Shown here: positions 16,652 through 25,110 of the stretch, piece by piece
How the letters are laid out: each line of letters opens with the position of its first letter
How positions within the stretch are numbered: the first letter of the stretch is position 1
Notes under the pieces: generated by a model
Seen by the model: only the letters and a program-made list of their open reading frames with translations
Database searches by the model: none
What the model was told of the DNA's origin: nothing
Assembly (NCBI GenBank): GCA_030605125.1
Contig: JAUWBD010000006.1
Location: 1-54,269, forward strand
From: Verrucomicrobiota bacterium
Lineage (GTDB): Bacteria > Verrucomicrobiota > Verrucomicrobiia > Opitutales > Opitutaceae
DNA length: 54,269 bases
Direction of reading: 5' to 3'
Program-made: the position numbers and the translations under genes

Positions 16652-16781
16652 CCGCGGTCGATTGAAGCGCCGGGATTCCGGCCGGACGGTCGTGCGCGCG
16701 CACCGCCGCCCCCTGCCCGCATCGCGCGGCGCCCCGTCCGGCGTGCCCGGTCCATCCGCCCTGTCTCCATCTACCCGCCCC

Positions 16782-19700
16782 ATGCTTCAACCACCCCTCC
16801 TCCGCCGCGCGGTGTTTTTCGCCGCGACGCTTCTCTCCCTCGCCTCGCTTTCCCGCGCGGCCATCACGCGCGACTCGGTGCTCGAAGTCACCGTCTCCAC
16901 CAGCCCCGTCTCGCCGCATCTCACCCTTTCCTGGCCCGCGGTTTCGAACGCGCACACGACCAACGCCCCCAAGCTCTGGCGCCGCGTGAAAGGAAGCACC
17001 GCCGCCGAACTCGCCATCACCCTGCCCATCGGCGCAACCGGCTACGTGGACTCCACCGCCCTGCGCGGCGTGACTTACGAATACACGATCCAATTTCAGC
17101 GCAGCATCCAGCCCAACTTTGCCTACGGCGCCATCGTCGCCGGCTGCGACGTTCCTTTGGTCGAAAACCGCGGCAACGCCCTCCTCTACATCGACGCCTC
17201 CCAAGCCGACGCGCTTCGCCCAGAGATCGATCAACTCGAGACCGACCTCGTCGCCGACGGCTGGAAAGTGATCCGCCATCTCGGCCCCCGCAGCGTTTAC
17301 GAAAACGACACGAACGATCCGGCCCATTTCGCCGCCCGCTCCGCCGAGCGCACCACCATGCGAGCCACGATCAAGGGATACCACGACGCCGATCCCGGCG
17401 CGCACTGGGCCCTCTTCATCCTCGGCCGCGCGCCCGTCGCCTACTCCGGGTCCAACGCGCCCGACGGACACGGCGACCACCTCGGCGCCTGGCCGACCGA
17501 CACCTACTACGGCGACATCGACGGCGTCTGGACCGACAGCACCGTCAACACCACGTTCGCCTACGATCCGCGCAACCACAACGTCCCCGGCGACGGCAAG
17601 TTCGACACCACCGGCGTGCTCACCGGCGTCGAGCTGATGACCGGCCGCGTCGATCTCGCCAACATGAGTGGCACTCCCGGAGGCATGACCGAGACTCAAC
17701 TCCTCCGTCAGTATCTGGTCCGCGCCCACCGCTTCCGCCGCGGCCTCGCGCCCTACGACACCGTCGCGCGCCGCGCACTCATCGACGATACCTTCAACTA
17801 CGACACCTTCCCCAACACCGAAGCCTTCGCCAGCTCCGGCTGGCGTATCGCCATCGGCTTCTTCGGGCGCGACAGCGGCCAGGTGGACGACCTCGACTGG
17901 TTCACCACCCTGCCCACCACCCCCATGCTCTTCGCCTACGGCGCCGGTGGCGGCCGCTACACCAGCGCCCGCGAAACCGCAGCGTCCTCGCTCTTCGCGC
18001 GCTTCGACTCGAAGGCCGTTTTCACGCTCCTTTTCGGAAGCTACTTCGGCGACTGGGACACCCCCGACAACCTTCTCCGCGCGCCCCTCGCCGGCACCGC
18101 CAACTCCCTCGGCCTTTCCTGCGCCTGGTCCGGGCGCGGCTACGTCTTCATGCAACACATGGCAATGGGCGACCCCATCGGCTACTGCATCCGCTACACT
18201 CAAAACAACTCCATCGCCCAAGTGAACGGCGGCTGGTTCGGAAACGGCTACAACCGCTCCATCACCTACAACCTCATGGGTGACCCCACCCTGCGCCTGC
18301 ACACCGTGCGCCCGCCGGCCCGGCTTTCCGCCTCCGACGCCCCCGGCGGCGGCGTGAGGCTCGCCTGGACCGCCTCCCCCGACGCGACGTCCGGCTACCA
18401 CGTCTATCGCGCCGACTCCGCCGCCGGCCCCTTCACCCGCCTCACCGGCGTGGCCACCTCCGCCACCGATCCCGCCGGCTCGCCCGTCACCGGCGCCGAA
18501 TGGACCGACTCCACCGCCACGCCCGGAGTCGCCCGCCATTACCTCGTCAAGGCCGTGAAGATCGAGTCCTCGCCCTCCGGCACCTACGCCAACCAAAGCC
18601 TCGGCGTGGCCGCCTCCATCACCCCCGGCTCCGGCGCGCCGATCGCGCCGACCAACCTCGCCGTCGTCGCCGCCGGCGCCACGACCAACAACCTCTCCTG
18701 GCTCGATCTCGCCACCGACGAGACCGGCTATGAGGTGCAACGTCACGACATCGCCACCACGAGTTGGGCCACCCTCGCCACGCTCCCCGCCGGCTCCACC
18801 GCCTACGCCGACGTCGCCGCGCCCGCCGGACTCGCCGCCCACTATCGCGTGCGCGCCCTCGGCGCCTCCGTCCACTCCGCCTGGTCCGCCACCGCGGCCG
18901 ACCACGCACTCCCCGGCCTCACGCGCACCGTTGATCGTGTCGTCGTGGACAAAACCGCCGGCCAGGCCTCCATCCCCGTGTCGCGCTTCAACGGCGCGCG
19001 CGGCGCCGTCTCCGTCAACTACGCCACCACGCCCCATCCCGGCTACGCCGGCATATCCGGAACGGACTACACCGCCACCACCGGCACGCTTTCCTGGGCC
19101 CACGGCGAAACCTCCGCCAAGTCCGCCATCATCCCGGTCGCGAACCGCGCCGGGCCGCAGCTCACCAAATTTACGCGCATCGCCTACGCCTCGCCGACCA
19201 ACGGCCTCGGCGTGGGCAACGAGCCCCACACGCTCCTCCTGATCAGGGATTCCACCGCCGCCACGCTCCCCGCCGGCTGGCTCACGCAGGCCACCGGCAC
19301 CATCGCCTGGAGCGGCTACGCCGAGCACGTGGACGGCGTCTGGGGCATCGCCGCGCAGACCGCCGACTGCTTCGAGGACGGCTGGGTGGACTCGATGCGC
19401 TTCGTCTATCAGCCGGTCGTCGGCGATTGCACGCTCACCGTCCGCCTCCGCCACCTGCCCGACACCTCCTACGGCGTGACCTGCGGCGTCATGATCCGCG
19501 AAACCCTCCACCAGAGCGCGCGCATGCGCGCCATCTTCGGCCACAAGACCGCCTCCGGCTGGACCAACTTTCGCTCCACGCCCAACAGCTCCGCGCGGTC
19601 CGACTGGGTCCCGGCCGGAGCCAACTATTGGTATCGCATCAACCGCACCGGGAACGTCGTGCGCACCTACTACTCCGCCAACGGCTCCTCGTGGACCGAG

Positions 19701-21251
19701 GCCGGCACGGCGGTCACGCTCAGCCTCTCCGACACCGCCTACGTCGGCTTTTTCATGGGCTCGAACTCCTACGAAAACTCCTTCCTCGAGGAGCCCCTCG
19801 CCTACGCCCAGTTCGACAACGTCACCCTCGTCTCCGCCCTCGGCCCGCCCGCCGGCTTCGCCGCGCGCTCCGGCGACCGCCCGGGCGAGATCGCCCTCTC
19901 CTGGACCGCCGTCCCCAACGCCCAGACCTACGAGTTGCAACGCGCAGCGCCCGCAGGCGATTTCGCCACAGTCGCCACCATCACCGCGCCCGCCTCCGCC
20001 CACGCCGACGCCGGCCTCTCGGTCGGCCAGACCTACCGCTACCGCCTCCGCGCCCTCACCTCCTCCGGCGCGTCCGCCTACTCGGCCGAGGCGAGCGCCA
20101 CGCCCTGGCTGCCCGCCAGCTACGCCGGCTGGCGCTACATCCACTGGGGCGTCTCCGAGGACGCCGCCGTCTCCGGCCCCGCCGCCGATCCCGACGGCGA
20201 CGGCCGCCCCAACCTCCTCGAATACGCCTCCGGCTCCTCGCCCCTGCTCGCCTCCGCTGCCTACCCGGAAGCCGTCGGCCTGCACCACGTCAACGGCCAG
20301 GACCACCTCACGCTCAGCTTCGTGCGCGACCCCGCCGTGCCCGACGTCGCGTGGAGCCTGCTCGCCGCCAACGAGCTGACCGGGACCACTTGGACGCGCA
20401 TCGACCCGCTCCTCCCCGCCAACCAGGTCTCGGTGCAAAACGACACGCCCGCGCCCGGCCTCCAGCGTATCACCGCCAAGGATACGCAGCCGCTCTCCGC
20501 CTCGCCCCGCCGCTTCCTCCGCCTCGAGGCCGCGCTCCGCGAGCTCGGCGTGCTCATCGATTTCGAGCCCGGCTCCGGCTACGCGTCCGGCGCCAGCGTG
20601 GTCGGCGTGGACGACCTCCGCCTCCCCGGCTCCGGTGTCTGGCGCCCCGCCACCACCGCCGCCACCGTCTTCGCCACCGCCTCGCCCGCCAATCCGCGCA
20701 CCGGCGCGCTCGCCCTGCGAATCGACAAGCCCTCCACCCAGACGTCCGCCGTCGGCGCCTACGTCGATCTCGCCCCGGCCGGCGTGGACATGACCCGCCG
20801 CGTCACCCTCGAGTTCAGCATGGCCGTCACCAGCTTCAGCGCCGGCACCGGCTACCAGGCGCAGGTCTTTCTCGGCCAGGCCACCGCCTTCAACCCCTTC
20901 GGGGCCAAATACTGGTTCGAGTGCATCCTGGACAACGGCCAGCTCCTCCTCTTCCGCCGCAGCACCGACAACGCCAACACGTCGGTCAACATCGGCGCTC
21001 TCGACGGCTACGCCGACCTCGGCCGCTACGTCACCTTCGAGGTCACCTTCGACCCCGTGCTCAAGGTCTTCGAGCGCGTCGTCGTCTCCGGCCACAAAAA
21101 GACCTCGGACCTCACGTCCACCTTCGCCGGCGTAGTCCTGCCTTGGATACCCGGCGTCGCCGGCGATCCCCCGCTCGAGTTCATCATGCTCGCCGGCTCC
21201 AACGACACCGTGCTCGTCGATTTCGACGACATCCGCTTCTACAATCCATGA
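16782..21251 (+). CDS. Giant multidomain surface protein, gingipain-fold-like with FN3, Calx-beta and beta-sandwich modules
   Basis: A 1489-aa exported protein; the Met at 16782 starts a good signal peptide (MLQPPLLRRAVFFAATLLSL). Rough order: 110-510 a region resembling peptidase C25/gingipain folds (LFILGRAPVAYSG, LMTGRVDL, LLFGSYFGDWD, YNLMGDPTLRL); 512-600 and 620-710 FN3-like; 715-790 Calx-beta-like (VNYATTPHPGY); 830-1015 DUF1349-like; 1022-1108 FN3-like; 1115-1160 the DPDGDGRPNLLEYA domain; 1255-1489 the module shared with the two PEP-CTERM proteins, ending VDFDDIRFYN with no PEP-CTERM tail. At the positions where C25 enzymes carry His and Cys the sequence reads AYGAGGG and FGSYFG, so proteolysis is doubtful. 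Likely a surface adhesin or binding protein controlled by the LacI protein upstream. Domain names are pattern-based. Confidence 0.75.
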   Translation: MLQPPLLRRAVFFAATLLSLASLSRAAITRDSVLEVTVSTSPVSPHLTLSWPAVSNAHTTNAPKLWRRVKGSTAAELAITLPIGATGYVDSTALRGVTYEYTIQFQRSIQPNFAYGAIVAGCDVPLVENRGNALLYIDASQADALRPEIDQLETDLVADGWKVIRHLGPRSVYENDTNDPAHFAARSAERTTMRATIKGYHDADPGAHWALFILGRAPVAYSGSNAPDGHGDHLGAWPTDTYYGDIDGVWTDSTVNTTFAYDPRNHNVPGDGKFDTTGVLTGVELMTGRVDLANMSGTPGGMTETQLLRQYLVRAHRFRRGLAPYDTVARRALIDDTFNYDTFPNTEAFASSGWRIAIGFFGRDSGQVDDLDWFTTLPTTPMLFAYGAGGGRYTSARETAASSLFARFDSKAVFTLLFGSYFGDWDTPDNLLRAPLAGTANSLGLSCAWSGRGYVFMQHMAMGDPIGYCIRYTQNNSIAQVNGGWFGNGYNRSITYNLMGDPTLRLHTVRPPARLSASDAPGGGVRLAWTASPDATSGYHVYRADSAAGPFTRLTGVATSATDPAGSPVTGAEWTDSTATPGVARHYLVKAVKIESSPSGTYANQSLGVAASITPGSGAPIAPTNLAVVAAGATTNNLSWLDLATDETGYEVQRHDIATTSWATLATLPAGSTAYADVAAPAGLAAHYRVRALGASVHSAWSATAADHALPGLTRTVDRVVVDKTAGQASIPVSRFNGARGAVSVNYATTPHPGYAGISGTDYTATTGTLSWAHGETSAKSAIIPVANRAGPQLTKFTRIAYASPTNGLGVGNEPHTLLLIRDSTAATLPAGWLTQATGTIAWSGYAEHVDGVWGIAAQTADCFEDGWVDSMRFVYQPVVGDCTLTVRLRHLPDTSYGVTCGVMIRETLHQSARMRAIFGHKTASGWTNFRSTPNSSARSDWVPAGANYWYRINRTGNVVRTYYSANGSSWTEAGTAVTLSLSDTAYVGFFMGSNSYENSFLEEPLAYAQFDNVTLVSALGPPAGFAARSGDRPGEIALSWTAVPNAQTYELQRAAPAGDFATVATITAPASAHADAGLSVGQTYRYRLRALTSSGASAYSAEASATPWLPASYAGWRYIHWGVSEDAAVSGPAADPDGDGRPNLLEYASGSSPLLASAAYPEAVGLHHVNGQDHLTLSFVRDPAVPDVAWSLLAANELTGTTWTRIDPLLPANQVSVQNDTPAPGLQRITAKDTQPLSASPRRFLRLEAALRELGVLIDFEPGSGYASGASVVGVDDLRLPGSGVWRPATTAATVFATASPANPRTGALALRIDKPSTQTSAVGAYVDLAPAGVDMTRRVTLEFSMAVTSFSAGTGYQAQVFLGQATAFNPFGAKYWFECILDNGQLLLFRRSTDNANTSVNIGALDGYADLGRYVTFEVTFDPVLKVFERVVVSGHKKTSDLTSTFAGVVLPWIPGVAGDPPLEFIMLAGSNDTVLVDFDDIRFYNP

Positions 21252-21324
21252 GCCGGGGTCATGCGGTTGTGCGGGTCGCATCGAGGCGATCTGGCGGCAT
21301 CTTTCGGTGGGGCCCTCGGCTCGA

Positions 21325-21341
21325 AATACCCTCCGGGTATT
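21325..21341. other. Short palindrome in the gap before the GH36 gene
   Basis: AATACCC-TCC-GGGTATT is a perfect 7-bp stem-loop in the 204-base gap 21252-21455. No T run follows, so it is a poor terminator. It could be a REP-like element, but no second copy is seen in this window. Nothing else is recognisable in the gap. Confidence 0.3.
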
Positions 21342-21455
21342 CCTTCGCTCGGTCCGCATCGAAATCTGCTCGCCATCTCGCCCCGCTGCTCCGCCGCCCA
21401 ACTGCCTGAACCCGGCTGAGCCCGCCCCAGCTGCCCGCATTCCTCTTCCCTTTCG

Positions 21456-23510
21456 ATGACGCCCGCCACCCCCCCCGCCCTCGGCGAAACGCGACTTCTG
21501 CTCGACGGTCGCCCCGTGTTCACCGACACGCCAGGTGATCGCTGGCGGACGTCCCCGGCCGTGGATGGCGTCTGCGCGATCCTGCGTCTTTCGCCCGCCG
21601 AACGCGCCTGCTACGTCGAGGCGCCGCTCGGCCGCATCGCCGGGCTGCGCCGTTTCACGAGCCTCCAACGCTTCGTCCCCTTCTGGCTCCGGCCCGCCGT
21701 CGGCACGCGCGAGGACGAGGTCAAACCCGAGACGCTCTGGCTCCTTGCCCGGCTCGACGACGGCGCGCACCTGCTGCTCGCCCCACTCCTTGGCCGCTCC
21801 GCCCGCTACAGCCTGCTCGGCTCCGCCGACGGCCTCGTCGTCGCCGCAGAAACCGGCGATCCCGCCGTCGTCGTGCCCGAGGAGGCCGCGCTCTTCGTCG
21901 CGCTCGGCCACGATCCTTACGAACTGATCGAACGCTCCGCCCGCGCCGTCGCCGCACACCACTCCGCCCGGCTCCGCCGCGAAAAGCCCCTGCCCGACAC
22001 CGTGGACCTCTTCGGTTGGTGCACCTGGGACGCCTTCTACAAGGAGGTCTCGCCCGAGAAGGTGCTCGCCGGCCTCGACGCCTTCGCCCGCGCCGGCGTC
22101 TCGCCGAAATGGCTGATCCTCGACGACGGCTGGCAAAGCACGGAGCCCGCGCCGAGCGGCGAGGAGCGCCTCGTCGGCCTCCGCCCAAACGCCCGCTTCG
22201 GCGGCGACCTCGGCCCCCTCGTGCGCGAGGCCAAGGAGCGCTTCGGCGTGCGGCGCTTCCTCGTCTGGCACGCCTTCGCCGGCTACTGGGGCGGCGTGTG
22301 CCCGTGTTCACTTCCCGGCTACGAGTCCGTCCCCGTCGCCCGCTCCTTCGGGCCCGGCGTTCTTCGCCAGGAACCGGACTGGAACGTCCGTCCCTGGGGC
22401 GCGCGGATCGCGGTGCCCTCCGCCGAGGGCATCGCGCGCTTCTACGCCGACTACCACGACGCACTCCTCACCCAAGGCGTGGACGGCGTGAAGGTCGATG
22501 CGCAGGCCATGCTCGAGGCCGTGGCCGCCGGGAGCGGCGGACGCGTGGCGCTGCACCGCGCCTATCGCGCCGCGCTCGACGCCTCGGCGGCGCGCCGCTT
22601 CGAGGGTCGCCTGATCAACTGCATGGGCGCGACGACCGAGTGCGCCTACCTCGCCGACAGCGCGGTCTTCCGCTCCTCCGACGATTTTTTTCCGTCGAAG
22701 CCCGAGAGCCACGGCGCCCACCTTTTCGCCAACGCGCAGGTCTCGCTCTGGTTCGGCGAGTTCATGCTGCCCGACTGGGACATGTTTCAATCGGCGCATC
22801 CGCGCGGCGCCTTCCACGCGGCCGCGCGCGCCATCAGCGGCGGCCCCGTCTACGTCTCCGACAAGCCCGGCGCGCACGACGCGGAGCTGCTCCGCAAGCT
22901 GGTCCTTTCCGACGGGACTGTTCTTCGCGCCGACCGCCCCGCCCGCCCCTCGCCCGAGTGCCTGTTTTCGGATCCCTCGAGGGAGCGGGTCGCGCTGAAG
23001 ATCTTCAACATGAACCGCGAGTGCGGCGTGCTTGGCGTTTTCAATCTTCATGCCGACGGCGCGCCGATCGCGTGCAACATCACGACAGGCGACATCCCCT
23101 TGTTGCAGGGCGAAGACTATGCGGTGTTTTTCCACCGAACTCGCCGCCTGACTCGGATGGGCGGCGCGGCGTCCCTCCAAGTCTCGATCGAGCCGGGTGA
23201 GTGGGAGATCGTCTCCTTCTCCCCGATCGCCCGCGGCTTCGCACCCGTCGGCCTGACCGACAAATTCAACAGCACCGGCGCAATCCTCTCACGGAACCGA
23301 AGCGAGGCCGGAGGGTGTCGCATCCGACTGCGCGATGGCGGACACTTCCTTGCGTGGTGCGAATCCAAACCGGAACTTGTCACTTGGAACGCACAGCCCG
23401 CAGAGCATTGGTTAGAGGCGGATACATGCAGACTCGAGGTCTCGGTTCCCTTCAGCGGCGAAGGCGATCTTCACGTGCAGTGGACGTCTTTTGGGAAAGC
23501 CAATCCCTGA
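21456..23510 (+). CDS. GH36 alpha-galactosidase / raffinose-synthase-like (Sip1) enzyme
   Basis: A 684-aa cytoplasmic-type protein (no signal peptide) with the hallmarks of the Sip1/raffinose synthase branch of GH36: LFGWCTWDAFYKEVSPEKV at about 185, LILDDGWQS at about 220, the nucleophile Asp348 in GVKVDAQAMLE and the acid/base Asp near 409-410 in FRSSDDFFPSKPESHG, followed by MLPDWDMFQSAHP and SGGPVYVSDKPG. The family hydrolyses or transfers alpha-1,6-galactosyl residues. In bacteria the hydrolytic role on raffinose-type or galactomannan oligosaccharides is the usual assumption. It follows the giant surface protein on the same strand after 204 bases and precedes a GntR gene. Specificity is inferred. 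Confidence 0.9.
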   Translation: MTPATPPALGETRLLLDGRPVFTDTPGDRWRTSPAVDGVCAILRLSPAERACYVEAPLGRIAGLRRFTSLQRFVPFWLRPAVGTREDEVKPETLWLLARLDDGAHLLLAPLLGRSARYSLLGSADGLVVAAETGDPAVVVPEEAALFVALGHDPYELIERSARAVAAHHSARLRREKPLPDTVDLFGWCTWDAFYKEVSPEKVLAGLDAFARAGVSPKWLILDDGWQSTEPAPSGEERLVGLRPNARFGGDLGPLVREAKERFGVRRFLVWHAFAGYWGGVCPCSLPGYESVPVARSFGPGVLRQEPDWNVRPWGARIAVPSAEGIARFYADYHDALLTQGVDGVKVDAQAMLEAVAAGSGGRVALHRAYRAALDASAARRFEGRLINCMGATTECAYLADSAVFRSSDDFFPSKPESHGAHLFANAQVSLWFGEFMLPDWDMFQSAHPRGAFHAAARAISGGPVYVSDKPGAHDAELLRKLVLSDGTVLRADRPARPSPECLFSDPSRERVALKIFNMNRECGVLGVFNLHADGAPIACNITTGDIPLLQGEDYAVFFHRTRRLTRMGGAASLQVSIEPGEWEIVSFSPIARGFAPVGLTDKFNSTGAILSRNRSEAGGCRIRLRDGGHFLAWCESKPELVTWNAQPAEHWLEADTCRLEVSVPFSGEGDLHVQWTSFGKANP

Positions 23511-23613
23511 GCCTGTGCTCCCCGGCCTCTCGACTCCTCTTCGACGACCGCGAGACGCCGCCCCAACGGTGACGAACGCATTTGGTCTGGAACAAGAAAG
23601 ATGCGGCGGTTTC

Positions 23614-23627
23614 ATTGGCCTCCCAAT
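23614..23627. promoter_or_regulatory. Possible autoregulatory operator of the first GntR gene
   Basis: ATTGG-CCTC-CCAAT is an inverted repeat ending two bases before the ATG at 23630. The position suits an autoregulatory site, but there is only one copy in view. Confidence 0.25.
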
Positions 23628-23629
23628 AG

Positions 23630-24361
23630 ATGAACATCCGTCGCACACGCTCCTCACTCGGCCACATCGGCATCGAAACGGCGGCCGCGCGCGTTCAACG
23701 CCTTCTCCACGCGGAGATCCTGACGGGCAAGCTGGCGCCGGGCACCCGCTTGATCCGGCGCGAACTGGCGGGCCGCTTCAAGGTCAGCCTCTCCACGGTC
23801 TCAGACGCGCTCATGCGCCTCGAACAGGACGGCATCGTGGCCACCGAGCCGCTATACGGTTCCTGCGTCGCCCCGCTCACTTTGGAGCACGTGCGGGGAG
23901 ACCAGGTTTTGCGCGAGGCGTTGGAATGCCAGGCGGCCCGCCTCTGCGCGGACAACGCCTCCCGCCTTCAACTCGAGGATCTGAAAGAGATCGCGGAGAA
24001 ACTCGATTCCGCGATGGAGCATCCTGACCGGAAAGACTCCGACGGCATGGACCTCCATCGTCGTTTCCATGTGCGTGTGGCCGAGCTCAGCGGGTGCTCG
24101 CAGCTGGCCGAGGAGGTCGATCGCCTCTGGCGCCGCCGCATGATGCTTTTCAACTGGATCTCCAACCTCGTCGTGCCGGTGCCGGATCACTGGCACCAGA
24201 CGCTGGTGCAGGCCTTGGCGACGCGGGATCCGCAGCGCGCCGAGGACGCGATGCGCGAACACGTCCGCTGGGGCATAGCCCAGCAGATCAGTGTGCTGAA
24301 GGCGATCGAGGCCGGCCACACCGCCGGGCCCACGCCCGGAGGTGTTTCACTCGCCGGTTAG
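23630..24361 (+). CDS. GntR-family regulator, FadR-type (FCD) C-terminal domain
   Basis: A 243-aa regulator. Residues about 15-85 form the winged helix (VQRLLHAEILTGKLAPGTRL then RFKVSLSTVSDALMRLEQDGIV); residues about 95-225 form an all-helical FCD effector domain with the usual metal-binding pattern (LHRRFHVRVAEL, WHQTLVQALATRDPQRAEDAMREHV). It is a clear paralogue of the regulator at 45816-46526, including the shared run QVLREALECQAARLCAD. The target is unknown; it lies after the GH36 gene and converges on the LamG-like gene, overlapping its 3' end by 15 bases. No copy of the TTGWTCGAWCAA motif is seen near it, so it probably reads a different site. Confidence 0.88.
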   Translation: MNIRRTRSSLGHIGIETAAARVQRLLHAEILTGKLAPGTRLIRRELAGRFKVSLSTVSDALMRLEQDGIVATEPLYGSCVAPLTLEHVRGDQVLREALECQAARLCADNASRLQLEDLKEIAEKLDSAMEHPDRKDSDGMDLHRRFHVRVAELSGCSQLAEEVDRLWRRRMMLFNWISNLVVPVPDHWHQTLVQALATRDPQRAEDAMREHVRWGIAQQISVLKAIEAGHTAGPTPGGVSLAG

Positions 24362-25090
24362 CAACGCGCGGGCGGCCTCGGCGGGAGCGAGGTAGGCGCC
24401 GTGCGCTTGGAACCGGGCGAGCATCAGGCCGAACTCCTTCGGCGCGGAGATGCGCAGCGGCTGATCGTCGGAATATAAGGCTTTCGGGGCTCGCGGCGCG
24501 GCCCAGCTGGCCTCTTGGAGCGGGACGCCGCCAAGGGTGTAGATCCCGTAGGAGAGCATGTTCGGCTTCCACGACATCGCCACGACGATCCACTCCCCGG
24601 CGGGCAGGGGTTTCTCGCTCGCGCCGCCCAGCGACGCTTCCGCCGATCCGTCTTCGGAGGCCAGAAACTGGAGGCGCGCATCGGCTCCGATGAAGACGGC
24701 GGCGAGGCTGCGCGCCGACGGCTGGGTCTGCCAGCGCCCGAAAAGCACGGGGTTGTAGGCCAGGGCCGGCAAATCGCCGAAACGGACGAGCGCGGCATAG
24801 CTGAAGGCCGGCGCCACGACCAAGGGGTCGCTGACGGCGAGATGAACGGTCAAGCCGGGCGAGGCGACGTGAAAGGCCGGCAACCGCCTGCCGTTGACGA
24901 GGGGGCCGGCTTCCGGGCCGGCCGGCGACACGGCATGGCGATCGATCGCGACCGGACGGGCCGCGGCGCTCTCGTCGGCAAAGCCGGTCGTGGTGGGCGC
25001 GAGATCGAGCTCAGGAGCGGCCTTGACGAGCAGGCCGACGGAGAGGGCGACAGCCCCGAGGAGCAGGGAACGGACGGTGTGTGTGTTCAT
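24347..25090 (-). CDS. Secreted LamG/concanavalin-like protein
   Basis: A 247-aa exported protein; the Met at 25090 begins a signal peptide (MNTHTVRSLLLGAVALSVGLLVKAA). The body shows a LamG-like pattern: FSYAALVRFGDLPALAYNPVL, LQFLASEDGSAEASL, GEWIVVAMSWKPNMLSYGIYTLGGV and the closing ISAPKEFGLMLARFQAHGAYL. Such domains bind sugars or act as surface modules; no catalytic motif is seen. It begins 20 bases after the TIM-barrel gene and is the last gene of the pseudopilin operon. Its end overlaps the convergent GntR gene. Confidence 0.75.
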   Translation of the reverse strand: MNTHTVRSLLLGAVALSVGLLVKAAPELDLAPTTTGFADESAAARPVAIDRHAVSPAGPEAGPLVNGRRLPAFHVASPGLTVHLAVSDPLVVAPAFSYAALVRFGDLPALAYNPVLFGRWQTQPSARSLAAVFIGADARLQFLASEDGSAEASLGGASEKPLPAGEWIVVAMSWKPNMLSYGIYTLGGVPLQEASWAAPRAPKALYSDDQPLRISAPKEFGLMLARFQAHGAYLAPAEAARALLTGE

Positions 25091-25110
25091 GGAGCGAGAA
25101 AGGCGATGGC

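Noticed and set aside
16647-22271. An 1874-codon open frame on the minus strand
   Set aside because: It is an antisense shadow of the surface protein and GH36 genes in high-GC DNA; its translation is low-complexity Gly/Ala/Val/Asp/Glu with no domain pattern, while the plus-strand products are recognisable.
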